In this document: positions 1-9,600 of the stretch, one piece after another
Numbering within the stretch: position 1 is the first letter of the stretch
How the letters are laid out: each line of letters starts with the position of its first letter
NCBI GenBank assembly: GCA_030765605.1
Contig: JAVCCG010000005.1
Coordinates: forward strand, 1 to 36,121
Direction of reading: 5' to 3'
Source of the DNA: Candidatus Alcyoniella australis
GTDB lineage: Bacteria; Lernaellota; Lernaellaia; JAVCCG01; Alcyoniellaceae
DNA: 36,121 nucleotides
Translations under genes and position numbers: made by a program
The notes under the pieces: generated by a model
Told to the model about the DNA's origin: nothing
The model's database searches: none
Seen by the model: only the letters and a program-made list of their open reading frames with translations

Positions 1-115
1 ATATTTCCCTGGTCATTTTGCGTAGACCCATGCCGCGACGCGGAGAGCATCGTCGAGCCACATGCAGGTCACGTACGCGAGTTTTGCCCCCGGCTCCAAG
101 CCGGGCAGCGCCTTT
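1..115 (-). repeat. Diverged copy E of the dispersed hairpin repeat
   Basis: A hairpin with arms CCCGGCT (89-95) and AGCCGGG (99-105) and a CCA loop sits next to the string CGCGAGTTTTG (77-87). The same arrangement occurs in copy A (hairpins at 313-343 beside CGCGAGTTTTG at 301-311) and copy D (24300-24330). To the left, CGGAGAGCATCG resembles the CTCCGCG-containing segment of copies C and D read in reverse. No gene was found in 1-333; the frames that are open here have no family resemblance or ribosome-binding site. The copy is degenerate, so its boundaries are approximate. Confidence 0.4.
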
Positions 116-210
116 GAGAACCCGCTGAGCGAGCCCCCGTGCGAACCAGAGAACTACCTCGTCAGATCTTAGACCGGCAATCTGAAAAGAATCTCAAACT
201 GATTTCAGCC

Positions 211-345
211 GAGCGCCCACCCAATAATGTTATTCAACATTATTACCCCACCCCCGTTTTCCTACGCAGAAAAGGTCGTGGCGCTACGACCAGCGAACTA
301 CGCGAGTTTTGTGGCACCTCAAAGGTGCCCGGCTCAAAGCCGGAC
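211..345 (-). repeat. Copy A of the dispersed hairpin repeat
   Basis: This is the most complete copy together with C. In order it holds a palindrome with arms AATAATGTT (223-231) and AACATTATT (236-244), a run CCCCCGTTTTCCTACGC, an inverted pair around GTCGTGGCGCTACGAC, CGCGAGTTTTGTG, and two back-to-back hairpins: GGCACCT/AGGTGCC (313-329) and CCGGCT/AGCCGG (329-343). The last hairpin contains the stop codon of the metallophosphoesterase at 334-336. The reverse complement of 12846-12961 matches almost throughout. The copy carries no ORF of its own, so a REP- or MITE-like non-autonomous element is the best description. Confidence 0.7.
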
Positions 346-1632
346 GGCGCGGCCGTTTCGCCAGGCCAGCAGCTCGGCGCGCGGCGGGCCCTCTCCGTGC
401 TCAATGCGCACCAGGGTATCGGCCTTGCTTGATCGCCGCGTGCACTCCACGTCACTAAACAGCGGTCCCCAGCTTCCGGGGTTGAGGTAGGTTCGGCCCT
501 GGCCTTCGACCCGGCCCGGGTCGTGGGAGTGGCCCATTACGCACAGCGGCGCATCGACGATCTCGGCCGCGCGCAATCCAATCCGGGGCAGCACGCGCTC
601 TTTGCCCACGGCCTTGGACGGGCCGAGCAGCCATTCGTAGCCCATGTAGAACGCTACGGCGCACAGCGGCCAGAACAGAGGGGCGACGGGGGACGAGCTT
701 GCGACAACGGCCGCGCCCGCGCCCACTGCCAAGGCGGGGATCAGCACGGCCTTGTCCAGCAGCAGCGTGCGCAACGGCTCGAAGCGCGAGAAGTGAATAA
801 CCGGCCGCGGCAGTTCGCGCAGCAGCTCGCGCGCCTGCTCGCGCTGGAGCCCCAGCTCATCCACAGCCCGCTGAGTCAGCTCGTCCAGGCCGGGCAATGC
901 ATCGAGCCGCGCGCGCTGATCCAGCGCCCGCTTGTACACGGTCGCGGCGTTGGTCAGGTAGGCCAGAGGCAGACGCCACGGCGGCCAAAAGTCGAAACGC
1001 AGCCAGTGCCGCAGATAGCCCGCGATCCCCTGGTGCACCTGCTCGTCGCTGTTGGGATTGAAGCTGGTCAGCGCGTTGCTCAACTGCTGGTTGACAAGGC
1101 AGCCGAAGGGAAAGTAGATCCCATCGTCCAGACGCGGGTCGAACGGATCGTGGGAGCAGGCGTAGGCGTCGTACACGTGTCCGTGCTCGGCCCACAGCAG
1201 GCCCGGCTCGTACAGCGCCCAACGATGCAGCCGCAACCCGGCGGCCGCGCCCGGCGCGTGGCGCTCCAGCTCGTCATCCAGCGCCCGGCGCGCCTGCGGT
1301 AGGCTCAGCTCCAGGTCGTGATTGCCCATCAGCCACTGCAACCGACCGCGGGCCGCGAAACGCGCCAGGGCCGCGAGCAACGGCTGATGGTCGGCAAAGA
1401 CCTTACTTAATTTGCGCACCGCGGCCTGGCCCGGATCAGCGCCGGGCTGTTCGAGCACTACCAGGTCGATGTCGAACACATCGCCGGTGAGGATCAGCCG
1501 CGAATTGTCCAGGCCCTCGATCCACTCCAGGCACTGCAACAGCCGCTGGTCGGCAAAGACCTCGGGCCGCTTGTACCCGCGCCGCGGGTCAGCGTCGGTC
1601 AGATGCAGGTCGCCGAGTAATACTGTATTCAT
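334..1632 (-). CDS. Calcineurin-like metallophosphoesterase with C-terminal hydrophobic segment
   Basis: This 432-residue protein carries the dimetal phosphoesterase signature: GDLHL (Asp8, His10), GDVFD (Asp51), GNHDLE (Asn104-His105-Asp106), and later HGHVYD and GHSHD. It is related to the UDP-2,3-diacylglucosamine hydrolase (LpxH)-like branch, but is much longer than LpxH (about 240 residues), so the substrate is unknown. A hydrophobic stretch near residues 290-335 suggests membrane association. The start is set by ATG at 1632, the first residue of the beta strand leading into GDLHL. There is no Shine-Dalgarno sequence; TATAAT ends 8 nt upstream. The last two codons and the stop lie inside repeat copy A. 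The metallophosphoesterase fold is certain; the precise function is not. Confidence 0.85.
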   Translation of the reverse strand: MNTVLLGDLHLTDADPRRGYKRPEVFADQRLLQCLEWIEGLDNSRLILTGDVFDIDLVVLEQPGADPGQAAVRKLSKVFADHQPLLAALARFAARGRLQWLMGNHDLELSLPQARRALDDELERHAPGAAAGLRLHRWALYEPGLLWAEHGHVYDAYACSHDPFDPRLDDGIYFPFGCLVNQQLSNALTSFNPNSDEQVHQGIAGYLRHWLRFDFWPPWRLPLAYLTNAATVYKRALDQRARLDALPGLDELTQRAVDELGLQREQARELLRELPRPVIHFSRFEPLRTLLLDKAVLIPALAVGAGAAVVASSSPVAPLFWPLCAVAFYMGYEWLLGPSKAVGKERVLPRIGLRAAEIVDAPLCVMGHSHDPGRVEGQGRTYLNPGSWGPLFSDVECTRRSSKADTLVRIEHGEGPPRAELLAWRNGRAVRL

Positions 1633-1640
1633 CGGCGGGC

Positions 1641-1646
1641 ATTATA
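1641..1646 (-). promoter_or_regulatory. -10 element (TATAAT) for the metallophosphoesterase
   Basis: A consensus TATAAT lies on the minus strand, preceded by GGC, and ends 8 nt before the ATG at 1632. No convincing -35 is seen and there is no ribosome-binding site between it and the ATG. Transcription would therefore start at or within a base or two of the start codon. Confidence 0.5.
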
Positions 1647-1887
1647 GCCGCGGCAGCATAGAGGTGGAGGAAAGATCGAGAAATCGATCTTTGGGTGTAG
1701 GGCTCGCCTGGGAATTGGCTCGATATTTATTTATGCCATTCACCATGCCGCCTTGGGCATTCCCTTCGGGTATCGAGTCTTACCTGGGACCAGCTGTTTT
1801 AAAACGCCTGGTCTGTTCCTCTGAAGCTGCGGATAGCTCGTTTATCAGTCCAATTTGGAAATAAATCTCGATCCAATTCCCCGCGAG

Positions 1888-1930
1888 CCTATACCAAATA
1901 ATGTTATCCAACATTATTACCCCGCCCCAT
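1888..1930 (-). repeat. Partial copy B of the dispersed hairpin repeat
   Basis: Only the palindromic end of the family is present: arms AATAATGTT (1897-1905) and AACATTATT (1910-1918) around ATCC, followed by ACCCCGCCCC. The loop differs from copy A (ATTC) while the arms are identical. Confidence 0.6.
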
Positions 1931-1952
1931 CAGTCGTGACGCCGCCCGATGC

Positions 1953-1958
1953 TATAAT
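1953..1958 (+). promoter_or_regulatory. -10 element (TATAAT) for the YkvA-family gene
   Basis: A consensus TATAAT, preceded by GC as in the other examples here, ends 6 nt before the ATG at 1965. No Shine-Dalgarno sequence fits in the gap, so the transcript is probably leaderless. No good -35 is seen. Confidence 0.5.
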
Positions 1959-1964
1959 CAGCCA

Positions 1965-2321
1965 ATGGCTTCTTCTCGCGAACAATTCGTGCGCAATCAC
2001 TTCAAGGGCAAAGTCAACGCGCTGCTGGCCCAGGCCTATTTGCCGGACCACGTGCGGCGGTTGCTCGATTACGTCAAGACTTTTTACCAGATGGCGTTCG
2101 ACCCGGCCTACAAGCTGCCGCGGGCGACCAAGGCGCTGATCGTGTTCGTGCTGTTCTACTTTATAATGCCCTTTGATCTGATCCCGGACATGGTGCCGGT
2201 CAGCGGGCTGCTCGACGACTTCGTGGTGTCGGCCTATTTATTCAAGAAGCTGGCCGAGCAGATCGAGCGCTACCGCGCCTGGCGACGATCCCAGGGTCCG
2301 CTGATCGACGTCGAGGATTAA
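1965..2321 (+). CDS. YkvA family (DUF1232) small membrane protein
   Basis: This 118-residue protein has the DUF1232/YkvA core: a hydrophobic helix (about residues 50-65) running into MPFDLIPDMVPVSGLLDDF, the family's typical D-x-I-P-D turn, and a second helix after it. YkvA proteins are small membrane proteins of unknown role. The protein ends in a basic, Arg-rich tail. Its 3' end overlaps the convergent gene by three bases (2318-2321, TTAA serving both stops). The start is supported by the family length and the -10 element just upstream. Confidence 0.85.
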   Translation: MASSREQFVRNHFKGKVNALLAQAYLPDHVRRLLDYVKTFYQMAFDPAYKLPRATKALIVFVLFYFIMPFDLIPDMVPVSGLLDDFVVSAYLFKKLAEQIERYRAWRRSQGPLIDVED

Positions 2322-3145
2322 TCTCGATCTGAGCGTTGCAGCTTGCGCGCCAACAGCTCGCGCGTGGCTTTTTTGATCTCCGGGTGCAGTCCGCTGTCGC
2401 GGGCCACGTCGCGCACCTGTTGCAGTTGCAGCACGTTGAGCAGCGACAGCGCGATGCGTAACGGCGTATAGGGATTGCGCACCAGCGCCTCCTTGACCGT
2501 ATTGTCGGCGATCCAGCGCTTGGACCTGAACACCGCCTCGAGCACCGCGGCCTCGTTGGGCCGACGGCTGGCAATTTTGAGCACGGTCTGCCGCGTGGTG
2601 CGCGAGTTGCGCAGCAGATGAACGATCACGTTCGGGTCCTGGTCGTATGCCGCGCGCTCGAGCTGCCGTTTATCCTGCAGCCGCGCCACGTAGCGTCGCA
2701 CCCCCAGCGGCACGTCGCTCATGCCGTACAGCATGTTCTCCTCCGAGGGCTGCTGCTGGACTTTAAGCGGCCGCTCCTGAGTCATGAAGCGCAGAATCGA
2801 GCTGATGCCCCGGCGTCGCGCTCCGTGGTAAATCCGGCTGAGTTTGAAGCTGCCCAGGTGTTCGCGCAGGCTCTCGGGGTCGACCAGGTCGATCAGCGTT
2901 TCCTGAAACCCGTGGATACTCAGGCCGGCGCCGGTACACAGGGCGTCGAGCACGGCGATGGCGGTATCGTCCGACATTTTATTGAGGCGTTGGGCCATGT
3001 AGGTGGTGCGCATCTGGCCCTTCTCGATCCTGATCGCGTAACGCACCATCTCCAGTGCGGTCTGCTGCGCCTGCTCGGCGTCGACCTCGGGCTGTGCGAG
3101 ATCCTCCGGCGGCGGCTTCAGAGGTAGGCTCTGATCTTCCATCAT
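2318..3145 (-). CDS. Alpha-helical hypothetical protein, HEAT-like in the second half
   Basis: I do not recognise this 275-residue protein. It has no signal peptide or membrane segment and is almost entirely predicted helix. The second half (about residues 165-270) reads as helical pairs with phrases such as DPNVIVHLLRNSRTT, RRPNEAAVLEAVF and NPYTPLRIALSLL, spaced about 35-40 residues apart, in the manner of HEAT-like or leucine-rich-variant repeats. The first 30 residues are acidic and proline-rich. Coding is supported by uninterrupted length, codon use like the neighbours, and exact convergent packing with the YkvA gene. The start is ATG ATG at 3145/3142 with no Shine-Dalgarno sequence; a TATTCT hexamer ends 5 nt upstream. 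A scaffold or protein-interaction role is only a guess. Confidence 0.7.
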   Translation of the reverse strand: MMEDQSLPLKPPPEDLAQPEVDAEQAQQTALEMVRYAIRIEKGQMRTTYMAQRLNKMSDDTAIAVLDALCTGAGLSIHGFQETLIDLVDPESLREHLGSFKLSRIYHGARRRGISSILRFMTQERPLKVQQQPSEENMLYGMSDVPLGVRRYVARLQDKRQLERAAYDQDPNVIVHLLRNSRTTRQTVLKIASRRPNEAAVLEAVFRSKRWIADNTVKEALVRNPYTPLRIALSLLNVLQLQQVRDVARDSGLHPEIKKATRELLARKLQRSDRD

Positions 3146-3150
3146 TTAAA

Positions 3151-3156
3151 AGAATA
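3151..3156 (-). promoter_or_regulatory. Possible -10 element (TATTCT) for the HEAT-like gene
   Basis: TATTCT on the minus strand ends 5 nt before the ATG at 3145. The spacing matches the other presumed leaderless starts, but no -35 is visible. Confidence 0.3.
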
Positions 3157-3197
3157 CGTGATCGACGATATCCGCGCCATAGTGCTGCATTACGCTC

Positions 3198-3226
3198 TTG
3201 TTAGAGCCGATCGAACGGAATAAACT
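3198..3226 (+). promoter_or_regulatory. Sigma-70-type promoter for the protease operon
   Basis: TTGTTA (3198-3203) and TAAACT (3221-3226) are separated by 17 bp. They lie about 42 nt before the GTG start at 3269, which has GAGG six bases upstream. This is the only good promoter in the divergent gap. Confidence 0.45.
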
Positions 3227-3268
3227 TATTTATTAAGCATAGCCAGGCTCCTTAACGCGAGGATCGTT

Positions 3269-6200
3269 GTGAACAAGCATCTAACGGCCGCCAGTGTTTT
3301 CATTCTGTTGTTGTTCGTCCTGCTCTGCGCCCTGCCTGCCGCGGCGCTCGAGGGGCAGCTCAATCGCTTTTTCGAACAAAACGGCCCGGCCTGGGAGATC
3401 GTCCCCGATGCCCGGGGCGATATCGTGCGCCGAATGTGGGGCCAAGGGATCGCCTTGGACCTGCGCTCCGACGCTGTGCCGGGCGATGTGGCCGCGGCCT
3501 GCGATAATCTGATCGAACGCTGGGGGTCCCTGTGGGGCGCGGACCGCGCGCAGTTGGGCGAGCCGACAATCGTTCGCGTCCACGACCTGTGGTTCGTGCG
3601 TTACGACCAGCAGCTAAACGGCGTGCCGGTGTTCGGCGCGCGCCTCGAGCTGCGCGTTCACGCCACGGGCTCGGTTGTGCTGGTGCGTTCCGACCTGATT
3701 CCCGGCCTGAGCCTGGCCCCGGATCAGCCCGACGTTGCTCTCAATTTCGAACGGGCGCTGGAGGCGGCCTGGGATTTCTGCGGGATCGATGCGCATTCCG
3801 CGCGAATCAGCGCCCTGGCCTGGCCCGACCGCGCCACACAGACCGCGCACTGGGCCTGGCGGATCGAGGCCCGGCCCGGCTCGGGCCGCACGCGGCCGCT
3901 ATGCTATATCGACGATCGCGACCTGGACCTGATCGCCCGCCGCGACCTGACCAACCACGCGGCGGTCAGCGGCACGGTCAGCGCCAATGTGCATCCGCTG
4001 TACGGCACGCAGACGCCGGTTGAGCTGGCGCTGGCCGAGCAGCGTGTGAGCCTGGTCGGCGTGGGCTTTGACATTACCGACGGCTCGGGCGATTACAGCG
4101 TCGAGGCCGGCTCGGGCGCGGTTACGTTGCAGGCCGAGCTCGACGGACCGTTCCTGGACGTGGTCGACCTCGGCGGCGCCTCGCGCATCACACGCGCCAC
4201 CAGCGCCGGGGACACCGAGGACCTGCTGTGGTCAGACGGCAACTCCAGCGCGGCCGAGCGCGACGTGTTCTTTCACCTGACCGCGGCGCGGGCCTTTATG
4301 AAAAATCTCGACACCGAGTTCACCGGCCTGGACGCGCTGCTCTCCGCCCAGACCGGCGCGGCCGGGACCTGCGACGCCTGGTGGGACGGCGCGGGCTTTT
4401 ACTTCACCGCGGCCGGCGGCGGCTGCGGCGACATGGGCACCTTCGCCGACGTGATCTACCACGAGTACGGCCACGCGGTGACCGAACAGCTCGGCGAGGA
4501 GCCCGACGCGTTCCCCGACGAGCTGCTCGAGGCGTTCTCCGACTACTTCGCCTGCACGATCACCGACGATCCGCAGTTCGGCGAGTACGTGCAGGGCACG
4601 GCCGACCCGTTGCGCGACATCGACCAGCCCGATCTGGTGACTCCCGACGACCTGACCGGCGATGCGGAGCACGACGGAATGATCCTCTCCGGCGCGCTGT
4701 GGGACATGCGGCAGAATTTAATCGAGTTGCTCGGCCCGGTGGCCGGACAGACCCTGGCCGACGACCTGTTCCACTTCGCGCGCTACGGCCTGGCCCAGAC
4801 CTTCGAAGACTATATGTTCGACCTCTGGGCCCTGGACGACGATAACGGCGACCTATCCGACGGCTCGCCCCACGCCTACTACATCATCGAGGCCTTCAAC
4901 CGTCACGGCATGGGCCCGCAAACCGGGTTCGACCTGCTGGGCGCCACCGTGCAAAACGACGACAACGACAACGGCACGGCCGAGCCCGGCGAGAGCATCG
5001 AGCTGGTGCCGACCCTGAGCAGCCGCTACAAGGGGACCGACGAGCTTGAGCTGACCCTGAGCTCGGACAGCGAATTCGTGACCGTTGATTCCGACTCCGT
5101 GACCTTCCCCTACGTCGAATCCTGGAGCGAGGTCACGGCGGGCGCGGGCTGGCAGGTCAGCGTGTCGGCCGACGCGCCGTTCGGCACCCAGATCGAGCTC
5201 GAGGTCGAGATCTCCACGCCCGACAAGTCCTACAGCGAGACCGAGCCGCTGGTGCTCACCGTGGGTTCGTTCCAGGTGCTGTTCGTGGACGACGACGGCG
5301 GCCAGGAGCTCGAGGTCTACCTCAACTGCGGACTGCTGGACAGCGGCTACACCTTCGCCTCCTGGAACGTGGCCGGGGTCGAGGCCAGCCCGGGGCTGGT
5401 CGACCTGGGCGCCTACCCGGTGGTGGTCTGGAACACCGGCGACCAAAACGAGAACACGCTCACCGCCGAGGACCAAACAGCCTTGGCCGCGTACCTCGAG
5501 GACGGCGGCGCGCTGCTGATGATCGGCCAGGGGATCCTCAACGATATCGGCGCCACGACCTTCGCCGCGCAGTATCTGCACGCGGCCTCCTCCGAGCTCG
5601 ATACCGGCGCGACCCTGCTCTTTCCGCCGGAGAACGAGCCGATCACCGCCGGGATGTTCTTCGAAACCCTGATCTACATTTACGCCGACGAGGCCGACGT
5701 GATCGTGCCCGGGGCCAACGCCAACTCGCTGCTGCTCAACCACTTAAGCGGCGCGAACGCGATCAAGTTCCCGCAGATCGGGCAGGAAGCCTACCGGATG
5801 ATCTTCTTCAGCTTCAGCTTTGAGGCGCTGCCGATCGAGGGAACCGAGCCCAGCACCGGCCCGACCCTGCTGGCGCGCAGCCTGGACTGGCTGCTGCCGC
5901 TGGAGCTGATCCACAGCTCGCCCTACGATGGCCAGACCGACGTATTGATCGACTCCGAGGTCACCCTGCGCTTCACCAAGCCGCTGGATCAGGAAAGCCT
6001 GGAGCTGATGATCAACCCCGATCCGGGCGAGCTCAGCGTAAGCTGGTCAGCCGACTCGACCGAGGTCACGATCAGCCACGCCGAGCCGTTCCCCGGCGAG
6101 GGCAGCGAGATCAGCGTCCAGGTTGTGAGCGCCACCGATCTTTTGGGCAACGAGCTCCAACGCGGCGACACGCCCAACCCGTTCAGCTTCTTGACCGCCG

Positions 6201-6610
6201 GGCCGCCTCAGCCACAGACGGTAGCGCCCGATCACGGCGCGGCCGACGAGCCGACCGAGGTGCTGATCCAGGGCGCGGAATTTATCGAGACCCCGCAACT
6301 GGCCCTCAACGATACGCCGCTGGAGCAGGTCGAGTTCCGCTCCGCCGACGTGTTGACCGCCCTGGTGCCCGAAGGGCTCGGCCAAGGGACCTACGATCTG
6401 ATTGTGACCAACCCCGACGGCCAGAGCGCCACGCTGAGCAACGCCTTCACCGTGGGCCAGGACGACGATTCAGGGGATGACGACGATGATAGCGGCGGCT
6501 GCGGATGCAGCATGTCGGCAGCTAACGGCAATTCCTTGTCGCTATCATTAATGTTATATATCGCGCTGTTCTTGGCCGCATGGCTCGGCCTGAGCCGCAA
6601 GCAGTACTAA
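3269..6610 (+). CDS. Secreted thermolysin/fungalysin-like metalloprotease with Big_5 and IPT domains and a Cys/TM tail
   Basis: This 1113-residue exported protease begins with a Sec signal peptide (cleavage near AAA-LE, residue 27), then an FTP/PepSY-type propeptide (about 95-180). The gluzincin catalytic domain has HEYGH (His398, Glu399, His402), Glu421 in EAFSD as the third zinc ligand, and DGMILSGALWD downstream, as in M4/M36 enzymes. Next come a glutamine-amidotransferase-like alpha/beta segment starting at FVDDDGG (about 670-800), an SbsA-type Ig-like domain (about 880-970) and an IPT/TIG domain (about 980-1065). The C-terminus has an Asp run, GGCGC (Cys1078, Cys1080), a transmembrane helix (about 1090-1107) and SRKQY, like a MYXO-CTERM sorting signal. 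It is the first gene of an operon, 12 nt from the C25 protease. The GTG start has GAGG upstream. Confidence 0.85.
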   Translation: MNKHLTAASVFILLLFVLLCALPAAALEGQLNRFFEQNGPAWEIVPDARGDIVRRMWGQGIALDLRSDAVPGDVAAACDNLIERWGSLWGADRAQLGEPTIVRVHDLWFVRYDQQLNGVPVFGARLELRVHATGSVVLVRSDLIPGLSLAPDQPDVALNFERALEAAWDFCGIDAHSARISALAWPDRATQTAHWAWRIEARPGSGRTRPLCYIDDRDLDLIARRDLTNHAAVSGTVSANVHPLYGTQTPVELALAEQRVSLVGVGFDITDGSGDYSVEAGSGAVTLQAELDGPFLDVVDLGGASRITRATSAGDTEDLLWSDGNSSAAERDVFFHLTAARAFMKNLDTEFTGLDALLSAQTGAAGTCDAWWDGAGFYFTAAGGGCGDMGTFADVIYHEYGHAVTEQLGEEPDAFPDELLEAFSDYFACTITDDPQFGEYVQGTADPLRDIDQPDLVTPDDLTGDAEHDGMILSGALWDMRQNLIELLGPVAGQTLADDLFHFARYGLAQTFEDYMFDLWALDDDNGDLSDGSPHAYYIIEAFNRHGMGPQTGFDLLGATVQNDDNDNGTAEPGESIELVPTLSSRYKGTDELELTLSSDSEFVTVDSDSVTFPYVESWSEVTAGAGWQVSVSADAPFGTQIELEVEISTPDKSYSETEPLVLTVGSFQVLFVDDDGGQELEVYLNCGLLDSGYTFASWNVAGVEASPGLVDLGAYPVVVWNTGDQNENTLTAEDQTALAAYLEDGGALLMIGQGILNDIGATTFAAQYLHAASSELDTGATLLFPPENEPITAGMFFETLIYIYADEADVIVPGANANSLLLNHLSGANAIKFPQIGQEAYRMIFFSFSFEALPIEGTEPSTGPTLLARSLDWLLPLELIHSSPYDGQTDVLIDSEVTLRFTKPLDQESLELMINPDPGELSVSWSADSTEVTISHAEPFPGEGSEISVQVVSATDLLGNELQRGDTPNPFSFLTAGPPQPQTVAPDHGAADEPTEVLIQGAEFIETPQLALNDTPLEQVEFRSADVLTALVPEGLGQGTYDLIVTNPDGQSATLSNAFTVGQDDDSGDDDDDSGGCGCSMSAANGNSLSLSLMLYIALFLAAWLGLSRKQY

Positions 6611-6622
6611 GGAGTAGGCAAG

Positions 6623-9600
6623 ATGACCAGACGACCGATCCTGCGCAATCGTATCTGGGCGCTGGCCCTGGCGTTGGTTTTAATCGCGGCGGGCGCCGCG
6701 TTTGCCCAAGGCGAGTGGATCAGCCTCAACGGAAACGCCGTTCCCGGCGCCGAGCCCGAGCTGCTGACCCTGGAGAGCAATAATACGGAAATCACCCTGC
6801 GCATCTCGCTGCCCGGATTCTATCTTGAGCAGCTGATGGCCGAGGGGCTGATCTATGATCGAATCTCGGTTCCCGGCTGCGCCACCACCGAACAGATCGG
6901 CATGCCCGAGCTGCCGGTAGTGCGCGCCACGCTTGCTCTGCCGCCGCAGGCCGATGTTCAAGGCTCGATCAAAAGCGGCGAGTTCCGCGCGATCAGCGAT
7001 CTGCAGGTCTTCCCGTTCCAGACCCCGACCACTGACGAAGACCCGATCGTCTTTGACATTGATCGCGGCTACTACGAGTCGGGCGTCCCCTTTCCCGAGA
7101 TCGAGTTTGAGGTTGCCGAGCCCGCGACCTGGCGCGACCTGCGAGTGGTGCAGATCGTCTGGAGCCCGTTTGTCTACGATCCGATCAGCGGCGTGCTCGA
7201 GATCGCTGAGTCGGCCGAGGTGCGCCTGACCTTCAGCGGCCCGGGCACCGGCACCGACGCGCCGATCGGGCCCTACAACATCACCCCGGCCTTTGAGAAT
7301 TCTTACGCCCACACGCTGGTCAACTTCCAGTCGCTCAACATCGCATCGCGGCAGCGCGACGCGGCCGACCCGACCTACGACTACCTGGTGATCGCCGATC
7401 CGGCGCTGGCGGCCAACGCCAAGCTCGCCGAGCTGGTGGCCGCACATCAGGCCGAGGGCCTGGCCGTCCTGGTGGTCGATACCAGCACCACCGGCTCTAC
7501 CGCCAGCGAGATCAAGAGCTACCTGACCACGTTCTACAGCACCAACGCCAATACCTACGTGCTGTTCGTGGGCGACGTTGACGCGATCCCGCTCTACTCC
7601 TGGGACGGCAATCCGTCCGACTCGTGGTACACGTTCCTAGACGGCGGCGACATGTACGCCGAGGTCGGCCTGGGCCGTTTCCCGGCCAAGAACGATGCGG
7701 ACCTGAACATGATGATCGACAAAACCCTGGACTGGATCGACAACACCTACGGCGGGGCCTGGCAGCAAAAGAGCGTGCTCATCGCCCACAAGCAGGAGTA
7801 TCCGGGCAAATACACCGCGTGCAAGGAGACGATCCGCACCTATTCCTACGTCTACGACGCCCCGACCTTTGACACGGTCTACGGCGGCGCGGGCGGCTCC
7901 TGCCAGGACGCCACCGACGCCATTGAGGACGGCCGGGTGCTCGTCAACTACCGCGGCCACGGTTCGGCCACCACCTGGTCCTCGTGGGATACCAGTTCCG
8001 CCTCGTTCACCACCACCATGGCCCATGCGCTGTCGACCAACGGCATGAACCCGGTGGTCTACTCGATCGCCTGCGTCAATATGTCGCTCAGCGGCTCGGC
8101 CGAGTGCCTGGCCGAAGCGTTCATGGTCGACACCGACGGCGCCGTGGCGTTTTTGGGCGCCACCCAGCCCAGCTACACAACTCCCAACCACGATTTCGAC
8201 CGCTACCTCTACCGCGCGCCCTACGACAAGGCGATCGCACCGATCAGCCTGATCCTGATGGACGCCAACGCCGAGCTCTACGACCAGTACGGCGCGGGCA
8301 GCTACGGCGAGACCAATATTAAGATGTACCTCTGGCTCGGCGATCCGGCGATCGAGATCCCGGTGGCCGGGCTGCTCAGCCCCGAAAGCCTGACGGCCGC
8401 GCCCGACGGCGAGATTGCCATCGACCTGAGCTGGACCGACCGCACATCCGACGAGGACGGCTTTGAGATCGAACGCAAGCCCGCCGGAGGCGCGTGGAGC
8501 GTGCTGGACACCGTGACCGCCAGCGTCGTGAGCTACAGCAACGAGGGCCTGAGCGAGGGCAGCGAATATTCCTACCGCGTGCGGGCCTACAAGGGCAGCG
8601 ACTATTCGCTGTACTCCAACTCCGCCACCACCGCGACCCTGCCCGCGGCGCCCAGCGACCTGTTCGCCCAGACGTTGGTCGGCGGCGAGGTCTACCTGGT
8701 CTGGACCGACAACTCCGGCGGCGAATCGGGTTACATCGTCGAACGCGCCACAGCCGATAAGCTCGACTGGTCGCCGCTGGCGACCCTGGGCTCCAACTCC
8801 GAGAGCTACACCGATTCGGGGATGGGCGAGTGCGAGACCTACTCCTATCAGGTGCGCGCCTACAACATCGGCGGCGAGTCGGCCAACGCCGGCCCGGCCG
8901 CGGCCACGACCCTGCCCAACCCGGCCTCGGGCCTCAGCGCCCAGGCGCTGAATTCCGAGTCGATCCAACTGGACTGGACCGATAACTCCGCGGGCGAGAC
9001 CGGCTACCGTGTGCTTGGCAAATTGGCCGGCGAGACCGACTACAGCGAGTACGCCCAGGTCGACGCCGACGCCATCCAATACCAGGTCGATAGCCTGGAC
9101 GAGGCCACGACCTATTCGTTCAAAGTCTGCGCCGTCGGCGTGGGCGGCGACAGCCCGACCACCAACGACGCCTCGGCCACGACCTTGCCCAACGCCCCCG
9201 ACGGCCTGAGCGCCCACGGGGTGAGCGAAAGCAGCGTGGCCCTGGCCTGGTCCGACAACTCCGGCGGCGAGTCCGGCTACCGCATTGAGCGCCTGCTGGC
9301 CAAGGACGGCGAGTTCGAGGTCGTGGGCGTAGTGGCCGCCGACGCCTCCGAGTTCGAGGACGACTCGCTGACCGAGGCCACCTTGGCGACCTACCGCGTG
9401 CGCGCCTTCACCGACATCAACGACTCCGCGCCCTCCAATGAGGTGCAGGCCGCCAGCCTGCCCGCGGCCCCCAGCGACCTGGTCGGCGTGGTGGTGTCGC
9501 ACAGCGAGCTCGAGATCAGCTGGATCGACAACTCCGGCGGCGAGGCCGGGTACGTGATCGAGCGCGCCGACGCCGACGACAAGGGCGACTTCGAGGAGGT

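Larger units (their letters stand above)
1633..1964. other. Intergenic region between divergent genes
   Basis: No gene was found here. The region holds a TATAAT at each end serving the two divergent genes. It also holds a hairpin with arms AAAGATCGA (1671-1679) and TCGATCTTT (1684-1692) closed by a GAAA tetraloop, an inverted pair GACCAG/CTGGTC around 1790-1813 enclosing GTTTTAAAAC, and repeat copy B. The GAAA hairpin resembles the one at 13157-13178: both have AAAGATCG and CGATCTTT arms. Confidence 0.5.

Noticed and set aside
523-1302. 259-codon plus-strand frame opposite the metallophosphoesterase
   Set aside because: It lies antisense to a gene with clear catalytic motifs; it is rich in Arg/Gln/Gly and resembles no family.
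4853-5743. 296-codon minus-strand frame inside the metalloprotease gene
   Set aside because: Shadow frame: low-complexity Val/Gly/His composition, opposite a well-supported multidomain protein.
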